A DNA stretch of 56,568 nt. It comes from an uncultured Tenacibaculum sp. GTDB taxonomy: Bacteria; Bacteroidota; Bacteroidia; Flavobacteriales; Flavobacteriaceae. Both the position numbers and the translations under genes were made by a program. The notes under the pieces were generated by a model. The model was not told the DNA's origin. It made no database searches and was given only the letters and a program-made list of their open reading frames with translations. The stretch's first letter is position 1. Every line of letters starts with the position of its first letter. Positions 1 to 13,400 of the stretch are shown piece after piece. Where the stretch lies: positions 1 to 56,568 of the forward strand of contig CANMIL010000018.1 in assembly GCA_947497895.1 (NCBI GenBank), read 5' to 3'.

Positions 1-1372
1 ATAGCTAAGTTTATAACTGGATCTTTTTCCTCTGTCTTTAATCCTTGTAATAAACTTGTTAAAGCTTCTTGCATGTATGTTAGCACACGATCTGCATCAA
101 TTCCTTCTTTAATTTGAGCTGTTAATCCAAAGCGCTCTCCAAAATCATCAACATTTAAGGTAAATGGATAATTCGTACGCTCATCTCCTGCTAAAACCTC
201 TACGCCTAAATCAATCGTTTCTCCTTCTTCTGTCTCTGCTGCCATATGAGAATGACGATAATTTAATAAGGCACTAAAGAAAGATACTTCTGTAGATATT
301 CCACTCCAACCTTGGATACTTGATAGTGGCGTTTGCTCGTAAGGTAGTAAATCTTGTAAGCGTCCCTTTACCTGTTGAATATATTCAAGTACACCATCTT
401 CTAAAGAAACATAAAATGGTAGGGTATTGATGAACATTCCTAGAGAATCTGCTGAGTTCAATGCTCCTTGCAAACGCCCTGAGAATATTGATCCAAATAA
501 AGCATATTCTGAGTCGCTACATTTTCCAATGACAAGTCCGTACGCTGCATGGAATAAAACCGCTGGACTCATTCCTAGTTCAGTGCTTACCGCTCTCAAT
601 TCACTATTCAATGCTTCTGATAAAAGTATCGTCGACTCTTTAATCTCATTGGCATTAACCTTCGTATCTGATAAATTAAATGGATAGGTTGGTTCTTCAA
701 TATCTGATAACAATCCTTGGAAATAAGACGCACTATCATTGATTGCTTGTGAATGCAATGTGTGTCCTATAAAGTCTCGATACAATACTGGTGTTGGAAG
801 ATTAGACTCATGTCCTAATAGATACATTTCTATTTCTGCGACAACCTTCTCCAATCCAACATGATCCAAGACTAAATGATGTTGATTGATAATTAAATAG
901 TAACGATCATTATCTCTATCGTCTGCAGATTTTAATTGTAACAATGGTGCATTAGAAACATCCATCCACTGATTTCCTGGAGCTGTTAACTCTTCTAATT
1001 CAGTTAAAATGTTTGTTTTTGAATCAAAGGTTAATTCCTCTATCGATAATTCAGCTTCTCGTTGTACTACCTGAACCGCTTTTGGTAAACCTTCACTGAC
1101 AACACTAGTTCTTAAAACATCGTGTCGGTTTACTACAAATTGTAACGCCTCGATAAATAAAGCTCGTTTTTCTTTGTCTTTAAATGATAGCAGGTTCGAT
1201 AATACATATGAATCTCCTTCTTTTGTATCACTCATTAAATAATGGAAATAGATCCCTTCTTGTAATGGTGATAATGGATAGATGTCTTCAATATTTGAAA
1301 CACCTCCTGAAACCTTTGAAACTACCGTATCAATATCTTCTTGAGTAAAATCTAGCAATGGAACCATTGATG
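1..1372 (-). repeat. Near-identical C-domain repeat, copy A (with 42302-43673)
   Basis: The first 60 bases are identical to 42302-42361, and the match stays in register (offset 42301) with scattered substitutions until about 1372. There, in the T-C linker, the sequences diverge. Copy A is the C domain of module 18. Confidence 0.85.
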
Positions 1373-1424
1373 GAGTGATATGCTTCACTTCTGGTGTAAT
1401 TCCATTAGCTGGCACTTGGTATCT
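1..1424 (-). other. Module 18: C domain only (window edge)
   Basis: A nearly complete SPLQEG-type C domain with FHYLM, HHLVLDHVG and NVDDFG ends in the linker to an A domain outside the window. It is most similar to the C domain of module 5, a Val/Ile module, and next to that of module 11, also Val/Ile. I infer that the missing A domain activates Val or Ile. Confidence 0.8.
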
Positions 1425-4400
1425 TTCTGCATCAGATGATAGTTTTTCTACTATTTGTGCAATGGTTGCATTGGCAAAAATATCTTTAACCTCGATGTAT
1501 AAATCAAGCTTTTGTAATCTTGAGATTAATTGAACCACTAGTAAACTATGTCCTCCTAATTCGAAGAAGTTATCATAGACACCAACTTTCTCAATGCCTA
1601 ATATATCTTGCCAAATAGTAGCGATTTGTTCTTCTACCTCCGTTCTTGGTGCTACATAGGCTTTGGTTGATAATAGTGATCCATCTAACTCTGGTAAGGC
1701 TTTTCTGTCTAATTTACCGCTTGCCGTTAATGGCATTTCTTCTAGTTCAACCCATAAACTAGGAACCATATATTCTGGTAAACGCTCTTTTAATTCGGCT
1801 TGAACTTTTTCTTTATCGAATTCTCCTTCCGTAACTACATATCCAACTAATCGTTTACTTCCTGTAACATCTTCTTTGGCAAGTACACAACTGTTTTGAA
1901 TATTGTCTAAAGCTGCTAAGGCTGTTTCAATCTCTCCTAATTCTATTCTATATCCTCTAACCTTTACTTGTGAATCCTTTCTTCCTACATATTCTAAAGT
2001 TCCATCAGCTAACCAACGAGCTAAATCTCCCGTTTTGTAGATTCTTTCACCTTCCTTAAATGGATTAGCTATGAATTTTTCATTGGATAGTTCTTCTCTA
2101 TTTAAGTATCCTCTTGCGACTCCTTTTCCTCCTACACATAATTCTCCTACAACTCCTAATGGTACTAATTCATTAGACTCACTTAAAATATAAATCTGAG
2201 TATTCGCTATTGGACGTCCAATGATTTGAACTCCGTTTAATTCTCTTTTAATAAAGGTACTATAGGTAGTCGCTTCTGATGGTCCGTATAAATCGTATAT
2301 CGACTCTACTGAGCTTTCTTTGTAAATACGATCTACCAAACTTGGTAATAATGGCTCTCCTGCTAGGTTGATCGTTTTTACAGTTTCAGGCAGTTTTCCT
2401 GATTCTAAGACTCCTAATAAAACACTTGGGACTGTATTAATAAGTGATACAGAAACTTCTGAATCCTCAACTAGTGATAATAAGTTATCTACTAATTCAA
2501 TCTTTGCTCCTGATGCTAATGAAGTAAATATCTCAAAAATCGATAAATCAAAATTGATAGAAGTACTCGCTAGCATTCCTAAGTCCAATGAATCTTTGAA
2601 GTTATCTATTGCCCAATTCACTAGGTTGAACATATTCCCATGTTCAATAAGCACTCCTTTTGGTTTTCCCGTACTTCCTGAGGTATAAATCACATAAGCA
2701 AGGTTGTCTTGTGATATTAACTTATAGCTTAATTTTCTTGTTGAATACTCTGAAATCTGATCCCAATTGGTATCTAACCCAATGCTTTTGAATCCTTCTT
2801 TATCTTCTACAACATCTTGGCTTCCTTTATTGCTTATTACTAATTCAATTCCAGTATCTTCAATAATATATTCAATTCGCTCTTTTGGATAGTTAGGGTC
2901 GATTGGAACATACGCTCCTCCAGATTTTAGAACTCCTAAAATTCCTACGATCATTTCCAAGCTACGCGTCATGCAAATTCCTACCAATCCATCTGGTTGA
3001 ACACCTTGTTTTTGTAAATAACGTGCTACTTGATTTGAACGCTGATCTAATTCTTTATAGCTTAATGTTTCTCCTTTATAAACAACAGCAACTTGTTTTG
3101 GTGATTGCTTCACCTGTTCTGAGAAAAGATCTAGTATCGTTGTATCTAATGGATACGCTGCTTCAGTATTGTTGAAAGTTTCTAATAATAACTGCTCTTC
3201 TTCTTTTGGTAAAATAACTGCATTGTTTATCTCTACAGTTTCTTCAGAGTTTAAGCCTTGTACTAACTGTTCCAAGGCTTTTTGCATATACTCTATAACA
3301 CGAGTAGCCTCAATACTTTCATCTATTTGAGCTGTTAATCCGAAATCAACCCCATAATCATCAACACTTAAAGTAAATGGATAATTGGTGCGTTCTTGAC
3401 CTCCAATAACATTGATACCTAAATCTACCCCTGGGTTATTTTCTTCTGCTTCCGATCCCAAAGAAGTATGACGGAAATTTAACAAGGCACTGAACAAAGG
3501 GACTTCATTCGAAACACCGCTCCATCCTTGAATACTTGACAACGGTGTCTGTTCATAAGGCAATAAACTTGCTAATTGTTGTTTAACAGTTTCAACATAT
3601 TCCGTCATAGATCCCTCAAGGGCTACATAAAATGGTAACGTATTAATGAATAATCCTAACGAATCTGCCGCTCCTGATGAACCCTGTAAACGTCCAGAGA
3701 ATAAAGACCCGAAAATAGCATAATCCATGTTACTACATTTTCCTATAACTAAACCATAAGCTGCATGGAATAAAGTCGCTGGACTCATTCCTTTCCTTGT
3801 ACATATATTTCTAATTTCCTTGCTTAAGTCGTTTGGCAGAACGCCTGTAGCTTCCTTTATTGAAGATCCAGTAATATGAATATTAGATAACTCAAATGGA
3901 TACGTTGGGGTATCTATATCTCCTAATAAGTTCGTAAAGTAAGAAGCACTATCGTTAGTAGCTTGTTGATATAAGGTATGACCAATAAAATCTCTATATA
4001 ACGCTGGTTTCGATAAAACCGATGCATTCCCAGTTAAATACGCTCCAATCTCTTCTATAATTTTTTCTACTCCTACATGATCTAATGTTAAATGATGTTC
4101 TAATAAAACTAGATAATAAGTATTATTTATAGGATCATCTGCAGACTGTAACTTCAATAAAGGAGCTTTTGACACATCTACCCACAGATTTCCAGAAGCT
4201 GTTAGGTCTTGTAATTCTTGTAAAATATCTTTAGAAGAGTCCATCTCTAAACACTCTAAAGACAAAGTTGCTTCTCTTTGTACAACTTGAACTGCTTGAG
4301 GTAGTCCTTCACTTATAACACAAGTACGCAATACATCATGACGATTAACTACAAACTGTAATCCTTTTATGAACGTATCTCGATTTTCTTTACTTGGAAA

Positions 4401-7400
4401 CGATAATAAATGAGGTAAAACATATGGATCTCCTTCTTCTGGATTACTCATTAAATGATGGAAATAAATTCCTTCTTGTAGTGGTGATAATGGGTAAATA
4501 TCTTCAATATTTGAAACTCCTCCTGAAACTTTTGATACTATTGTATCGATATCCTCCTGACCAAAATCCAATAAAGGGACCATCGATGGAACAATACGAT
4601 CTATATCTTTAGTAATTCCATTCGCCGGAACTTGATAGATTGTTTCTCCTGATGATAATTTTTCACTTATTGACGCAACCGTTGGATTTGAGAAAATAGC
4701 TTTTACTGAAATATGGAAGTCATTCTTCTGTAACTGAGAAATTAACTGAACCACTAATAAACTATGTCCTCCTAACTCAAAGAAATTATCATAAACCCCA
4801 ACCTTTTCTAGACCTAATACATCTTGCCATATAGCAGCAATTTCCGCTTCTGTTTCATTTCTTGGAGCAACATATTCATTTGTTGATAATAAAGAGCCGT
4901 CTGGTTCTGGTAGAGCTTTCTTATCAATCTTTCCATTTGCTGTTAATGGCATTTCTTTCAATTCAACCCATAAACTAGGAACCATGTACTCTGGTAGGCT
5001 TTTCAATAAACCATCTTGGATTTTTTCTTTATCAAACTTGCCAGTCATTACTACATAACCTACTAAGCGACTTATTCCACTTGCATCTTTTTTAGCTAAA
5101 ACACAACTATTTTGAACTCCAGAAATAACTGATAAAGCATTTTCAACTTCACCTAATTCAATACGGTATCCACGAATTTTTACCTGATCATCCGAACGTC
5201 CCATAAACTCAATAGTTCCATCAGATAACCATCTTCCTAAATCTCCTGTCTTATATAGTCTTCCTCCTTCTGATTTAAATGGGTTTTCTATGAATTTCTC
5301 TTTGGTTAGCTCTTCTCTATTCAAATACCCTCGACCAACTCCAATTCCTGCTGTCCATAATTCTCCGACAACTCCAATTGGGCATAATTTGTCAAATTGA
5401 CCTACAACATAAACATCCATATTCGCCACTGGCTTCCCTATTGAAACCACAGCTCCTGTTGGAGATTCATTCATAATGTGAAGTGTAATATCATCTGAAG
5501 CTTCTGCTGGTCCATACGCATTTACAACTGGAACATTTGGATATAATGAGAACCATTTATCTAATAACGATTTGGTAGCTGCTTCTCCAGTAACAAGGAA
5601 ATACGCTAGATTAGATAATCCTGAAACAACAGTATCACTTTCCAGTAAACTAGCAACGTAAGATGGTACTAATTGAAGATGACTTATATCATTTTTTTCT
5701 AAAGAATGTTGGAAATTATCAATAGCTAAAAGTTCTTCTTCCGTATAAATTGCAATACGCCCTCCACATAATAATCCACTTAACATTTGCCATACTGAAA
5801 TATCAAAGGTAAACGGAGCAGTAAAGGCTACTGTACTATTACTATCCATTTCTAACTCATCGACCATGATGAATAAGTGATTCAACAATCCAGCATGCTC
5901 TATCATTGCTCCTTTAGGTAATCCAGTACTTCCTGAAGTATAAATTACATAGGCTAAATCTGAAGCACTATAAATTTTATCTAAGGTTGTTTTTGGGTAA
6001 TTTGTCTGTAACTCAGAATCATCTAACAATACTAAATCAATTGTTTCTAAAGAAGACAAAACTGATTTACTTCCTGAATTTGTTACCACCAAAGAATGCC
6101 CTATATCTTCAAGAATGTAAGCAATACGATTCTTAGGAAAATCAGGTTTAATTGGTACATAAGCAGCTCCTGATTTTAATATTCCTAAAACACCAATCAG
6201 CATATCAAAATTACGTTCCAAACAAATACCCACCATGGTATCAGAACCAACTCCTTTAGCTACTAAGTAATGAGCCAGTTGATTAGAACGCTCATCCAAA
6301 GTTTTATACGTGATTTGCTGATTCTCAAAAATCGCCGCAATTGCTTCCGGAGTTTTTTGAACTTGATCTGTAAATAAATCTACAATTGTTTTATCTAATG
6401 GGTAATCAGCTGAAGCAGCATTGAAAACGTCTAATAACTGACTTTCTTCTGTTTCTGGTAATATTTTCAGGTCTGAAACTGTTACTTCTTCCTGTGATGT
6501 TAATCCTTTCAATAAACTCAATAAAGCCTTATAGAGATAAGAAATCACTCGATCTCCATCAACTCGAATATCAATTTGAGCTACTACACCAAAATAATCT
6601 CCATAATCATCTATATCTATACAAACTGGATAGTTTGTACTTTCATGTCCTCCATGTCTCCCTATCCCTAAATCAATTCCATTTGATGGTTCTTCTACTT
6701 CTTCCGAAGGAACTGTAGAATGACGATAATTTAATATGGCACTGAATAAAGGCAAATCATTTGAAACACCACTCCAATTTTGGATATCGGCTACAGAAGT
6801 TTGCTCATAAGGTAAAAGTTCATTTAATCCATTCTTTACTTTGCTAACATATTCTGAAACACTTCCCTTTAATTCTGCAAAAAATGGTAAAGTATTAATA
6901 AATAACCCTAGCGAATCTAAGGAATTTGACGATCCCTGTAAACGTCCAGAAAATAACGATCCAAATAGCGCATAATCAGAATTACTACAGCTACCAATAA
7001 CTAAACCATAAGCGGCATGGAATAAAACAGCTGGACTCATTCCTAATTTTGCGCTAACTGTTCGAACTTCCTTACTTACTTCCTCAGGAATAAGGAGTTC
7101 TGAATCTTTTATGTCTCGTCCAGTTCCACGAACATTTGATAAGTCAAATGGATATGTAGGTGTTTCAATAGTTCCTAACAACTCTTTAAAGTAAGCTTTG
7201 CTGTCATTAGTTGATTGCTGATGTAATGTGTGCGCAATAAAATCTCTATATAATGCTGGTGTTGGAAGGTTTACTCCGTTTCCTAATAGATATTGCTCAA
7301 CCTCAGCGACCACTTTTTCTAAACCTACATGATCTAATGCCAAGTGATGTTGATCAATTAACAAATAATAAATTCCGTTTTCTTCATCATCTGTCGCTTT

Positions 7401-10400
7401 TAACTTCAACAATGGAGCTTTTGAAATATCCATCCATTGATTTCCTGGCGATTTAAGTATTTCTAATTCTGATAGTATATCTTTTGCAGGATCAATAAAT
7501 ATTTCTTCTACTAATAACTTAGCCTCTCGTTGTACTACCTGAACTGTTTTTGGTAAGTCTTTACTTATAAAACAAGTTCGTAAAACATCATGGCGATTTA
7601 CTACAAACTGAAGTGCTTCAATAAAAATAGTTCGCTTTTCTTTATCTGGGAAAGACAGTAAATTCGATAAAATATATGGATCTCCTTCTTCTTCATTACT
7701 CATTAAATAATGGAAATACATTCCTTCCTGCAACGGTGATAATGGATAGATATCCTGAACATTCGAAACGCCTCCAGGAACCTTCGAAACCACCATATCA
7801 ATATCTTCTTGAGCAAAATCTAATAACGGAACCATTGATGGAACTATATGCTCTACTTCTGGTGTAATTCCATTTGCTGGTACTTGATATCTTTCTGTAT
7901 CAGACGATAGTTTTTCTGCTATCTGTGCAATAGTAGCATTGGTAAAAATATCTTTTACCTCTATGTATAAATCTAGCTTTTGTAATCTAGAAATCAATTG
8001 AACCACTAGTAAACTATGGCCTCCTAATTCAAAGAAATTGTCATAAACTCCGACCTTTTCTAAGCCTAATACATCTTGCCAAATCGTAGCGATTTGCTCT
8101 TCTACCTCAGTTCTTGGAGCTACATATTCTTTGGTTGACAATAATGATCCGTCTAACTCTGGTAAGGCTTTTCTGTCTAACTTTCCACTAGCCGTTAATG
8201 GCATCTCTTCGAGTTCAACCCATAAACTAGGAACCATATATTCTGGTAAACGCTCTTTTAATTCGGCTTGAACTTTTTCTTTGTTGAATTCTCCTTCCGA
8301 AACTACATAACCTACTAAGCGCTTGCTTCCAGTAACATCTTCTTTAGCAAGTATACAGCTGTTTTGAATATTGTTTATTGCTGCTAAAGCAGTTTCAATC
8401 TCTCCTAATTCAATTCGATATCCTCTAACTTTAACCTGAGAATCCTTTCTTCCTACATATTCTAAAGTTCCATCAGGTAACCAGCGGGCTAAATCGCCTG
8501 TCTTGTAGATTCTTTCTCCTTCCTTAAATGGATTCGGAACGAATTTCTCATTGGTTAATTCTTCTCTGTTTAAGTATCCTCTGGCAACTCCTTTTCCTCC
8601 TACACATAATTCTCCTACAACTCCTACTGGTACTAGTTCACTCGATTCACTTAAAATGTAAATTTGGGTATTGGCTATTGGACGTCCAATGGTTTGAACT
8701 CCGTTTAATTCTCTTTTGATAAATGTGCTATAGGTAGTCGCTTCTGATGGTCCGTATAAATCATAGATCGCTTCTACTGAGCTTTCTTTGTAAATACGAT
8801 CTACTAAACTAGGTAATAATGGCTCTCCTGCCAGGTTGATCGTTTTTACAGTTTCAGGCAGTTTTCCTGATTCTAAAACTCCTAGTAAAACACTTGGTAC
8901 GGTGTTGATTAGTGATACAGAAACTTCTGAATCCTCAACTAGTGATAATAAGTTATCTACTAATTCAATCTTTGCTCCTGATGCTAATGAAGTAAATATC
9001 TCAAAAATCGATAAATCAAAATTGATAGAAGTACTAGCAAGCATTCCTAGATCCAATGAGTCTTTGAAGTTAGCAATAGCCCAATTTACTAAGTTGAACA
9101 TATTTCCATGTTCAATAAGCACTCCTTTTGGCTTTCCTGTACTTCCTGAAGTATAAATTACATAGGCTAGATTCTCTTGAGAGATTGATTTATAACTTAA
9201 TTTCCTTGTTGAATGCTCCGAAATCTGATCCCAATTAGTATCTAAAACAATACTCGTGAATCCTTCTTGATCTTCTAAAACTTCTTGGCTTCCTTTATTG
9301 CTTATTACTAATTCAATTCCAGTGTCTTCTATGATATATTCAATTCGCTCTTTTGGATAGTTTGGATCGATTGGTACATAAGCCCCTCCTGATTTTAGAA
9401 CTCCTAAAATCCCTACAATCATCTCTAAGCTTCGCGTCATACAGATTCCCACTAAGTTATCTGATTGAACTCCCTCCGTTTGTAAATAACGCGCTACTTG
9501 ATTCGAACGCTGATCAAGTTCTTTATAACTTAATGCTTCTCCTTTATAAACAACAGCAACTTGTTTTGGTGATTGCTTCACTTGCTCTGAGAAAAGATCT
9601 AGTATCGTTGTATCTAATGGATACGCTGCTTCAGTATTGTTGAAAGTATCTAATAATTGTAGTTCTTCTTCTTTTGGTAAGACGACCACATTGTTGACCT
9701 CTATAGCTTCCTCTGAACTCAGTCCCTTTAGTAGTTCAGTTAATGCCTCTTGCATATAACTTAATAATCGGTCTGCTTCGATACCTCCATCTACTTGAGC
9801 TTCTAATCGGAAACCATGCCCGAAATCATCAACATTTAATGTAAGTGGGTAATTCGTACGTTCCTGTCCTCCCTTGACTGTTATTCCAAGATCGAAAGCA
9901 CTTTCTTTTACTTCCTCTGTTGGAACATGAGAATGACGGAAGTTTAACAAGGCACTGAACAACGGTACTTCGTTTGAAACTCCACTCCAATTCTGAATAT
10001 TTGATAATGGCGTTTGTTCGTATGGTAATAATTCGTGTAATTGTTGTTTTACTCCCTTTACATAGGCCAACATGCTACCTTCTAAAGAAACGTAGAATGG
10101 TAAAGTATTAATAAATAACCCAAGAGCATCTGCTGCGCCTAGAGAACCTTGTAAACGCCCTGAGAATAAAGAACCAAACAATGCGTACTCTTTGTTACTA
10201 CATTTTCCGACAACTAAACCATAAGCTGCATGAAATAGCACCGCTGGACTCATTCCTAGCTTTAGAGAAACTTCTCGAAGCTCTTTATTTAGTTCATCAG
10301 AAATAATTATTACTGACTCTTCTATATTACTACCATTCCCTTGTATATCGGTTAAATCAAAAGGATAAGTAGGTTCTTCAACAGCCCCTAAAAACTCCGT

Positions 10401-13400
10401 GAAATATGACTCGCTATCGTTAACTGATTGTTGATATAAAGTATGACCTATAAAATCTCTATATAGAACAGGTGTTGAAAGTGTTTCACTTTTACCTGAA
10501 AGATATACTTCAATCTCTGCTGTTATTTTTTCTAAACCTACATGATCTAATACTAAGTGATGTGCAAAAAGTACTAAATAATAATTCTGATTGGTAACAT
10601 CATCTGCCGGTTTTAAACTCAATAATGGTGCTTTAGAAACATCCATCCATTGATTTCCTGGTTCTGTTAATATGTTTAACTCCGATAAAATATCTTTGTC
10701 ACTACCTATTGTTAACTCTTCAACAAATAATTGAGCTTCTTTAAGTACAACTTGAACAGCTTTTGGTAAACCTTCACTTAAAATAGCAGTACGAAGTACA
10801 TCATGACGGTTTACTACAAATTGTAAAGCCTCTACAAATAATTCTCTTTTTTCTTTACTTGGGAATGATAAAAGGTTTGGTAAAACATAAGGGTCTCCCT
10901 GATCTTTACCACTCATTAAATGATGAAAATAGATTCCTTCTTGTAATGGTGATAAAGGATAGATATCTTGAATATTTGAAATACCATTTGAGATTTTACT
11001 CACAATGGTATCTATATCTTCTTGATCAAATCCTAATAAAGGAACCATCTCTGGTACAATTCTATCTATACCTTCAGTAATTCCATTTGCTGGTACTTGG
11101 TATAATAACGATGAGGATACTACCTTGGTACTGATTCCTTCGACAGTTGGATTTGTAAATATATCTTTTACCTCTACATGATAATCGAACTTTTGTAAGC
11201 GAGAAATTAACTGAACAATTAATAAACTATGCCCTCCTAACTCAAAAAAGTTATCATAAATTCCAATTTTTTCAACACCTAGAATATCCTGCCATACCGC
11301 TACTAATTGCGCTTCAGTTTCATTTCTCGGAGCGACATACCCTTGAGTTGAGAAATCAGAAGTATTGGGTTCAGGTAAAGCTCTCCTATCTAATTTTCCA
11401 CTGGCTGTTAATGGCATCTCCGCCATTTCCACCCAAATCGATGGAATCATATAGTCTGGTAAACTCTCTTTTAATTCAGTTTGAATTCCTTCTTTATTAA
11501 ATGCTTCCTCTGAAACCACATATCCAACTAAACACTTGCTGCCATCAGCAGCTTCTTTAGCTAATACACAACATTGACTTATTGTTTCTAATGATGATAA
11601 TGCATTTTCAATCTCTCCTAACTCAATACGATATCCACGAATTTTTACTTGGTTATCTTTTCTTCCAACATACTCTAAAGTTCCATCGGGTAACCAACGA
11701 GCTAAATCTCCTGTCTTGTAAATTCTTTCTCCTTCCTTAAATGGATTTGAAATGAATTTTTCATTAGTTAGTTCTTCTCTGTTTAGGTATCCTCTGGCAA
11801 CTCCTCTTCCTCCAACACATAATTCTCCTATGACACCTACAGGTACTAGTTCACTCGATTCACTTAAAATGTAAATCTGAGTATTTGAAATTGGACGTCC
11901 AATAGTTTGAACTCCATTTAATTCTCTTTTGATAAATGTGCTATAAGTAGTCGCCTCAGATGGTCCATACAAATCATAAATTGCTTCTACCGAGCTTTCT
12001 TTGTAAATACGATCTACTAAACTTGGTAATAATGGCTCACCTGCTAGGTTAATCGTTTTTACAGTTTCAGGTAATTTTCCTGATTCTAATACTCCTAATA
12101 TAACACTTGGTACAGTATTGATTAATGAAACAGAAACTTCAGAATCTTCAACTAATGACAATAAATTGTCTACTAATTCAATCTTTGTTCCTAATGCTAA
12201 AGAACTGAATATCTCAAAAATTGATAAATCAAAGTTGATTGAAGTACTAGCTAGCATTCCTAGATCCAATGAATCCTTGAAATTGTCAATAGCCCAATTG
12301 ACCATATTGAACATATTTCCATGCTCAATAAGCACCCCTTTGGGTTTTCCTGTACTTCCTGAAGTATAGATTACATAAGCTAAACTATCTTGTGATATTA
12401 ACTTATAGCTTAATTTTCTTGTTGAATATTCTGAAATCTGATTCCAATCAGTATCTAAAGCAATGTTTGTTAGGCCTTGTTTATTCTCTAAAACTTCATG
12501 ACTTGCAGCATTGCTTAATAATAACTTAATACCTGTATCTTCTATGATATATTCAATACGCTCTTTTGGATAATTTGGATCAATTGGTACATAGGCTCCT
12601 CCTGATTTTAGGACTCCTAAAATTCCTACGATCATCTCCAAACTACGCTCCATACAAATTCCTACCAATCCATCTGTCTGAATTCCTTTAGCTTGTAAAT
12701 AACGAGCTACTTGATTCGAACGTTGATCCAGCTCTTTATAACTTAGTTCTTCTCCCTTGTAAACTACTGCTACTTTCTTAGATGATTGCTTTACCTGATC
12801 TGAGAAGATATCTAATATGGTTTTGTCTAAAGGATAATCAGCATACGTATTGTTGAATGTATCTAATAATAGCTCTTCCTCTTCTTTTGGCAAAATTACC
12901 ACACTGTTTACCTCAACAACTTCTTCAGAATTTAAGCCTTCTACTAATTGTTCTAAGGCTTCTTGCATATATGATACTACTCGATTCGCATCAATACTCT
13001 CGTCTATTTGAGCAGTTAATCCAAAATCAACTTCAAAATCATCAACACTTAAAGTAAATGGATAATTCGTACGTTCCTTACCACTTATTACAGAAATTCC
13101 TGAATCAATATCAGTAACATCTTCTTCTCTTTCCGAAGAAGTAGCAGAGTGTCGGTAATTCAGTAAAGCACTAAATAAAGGGATATCATTAGAAACACCA
13201 CTCCAAGCTTGAATATCGGACAATGGTGTTTGTTCATATGGTAATAAATCTTCTAATCTACCTTTAACCGTTTCAACATATTTTGAAATGCTTCCTTCTA
13301 TATCTACTAAGAAAGGTAAAGTGTTAATAAATAGCCCTAATGAATCCGCTGCTCCTACAGAACCTTGTAGACGTCCCGAAAACAATGTTCCAAATATTGC

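Larger units (their letters stand above)
1..6480 (-). repeat. X-Ala-(Val) block, copy A (with 22776-29258)
   Basis: From the A domain of module 16 to the C domain of module 18, the sequence aligns with modules 9 to 11 of subunit 2 at a nearly constant offset of 22778 bases (checked near 1228, 2651, 4441 and 5911). The C domains of modules 17 and 10 share features that other C domains lack, which supports a block origin. Confidence 0.65.

Noticed and set aside
427..687. Short plus-strand open frames across the whole window (for example 427-687, 2368-2688, 8836-9156, 53667-53918)
   Set aside because: They are antisense shadows of conserved NRPS motifs. The same frame recurs at each repeat of a domain, and none has its own leader or recognisable product.
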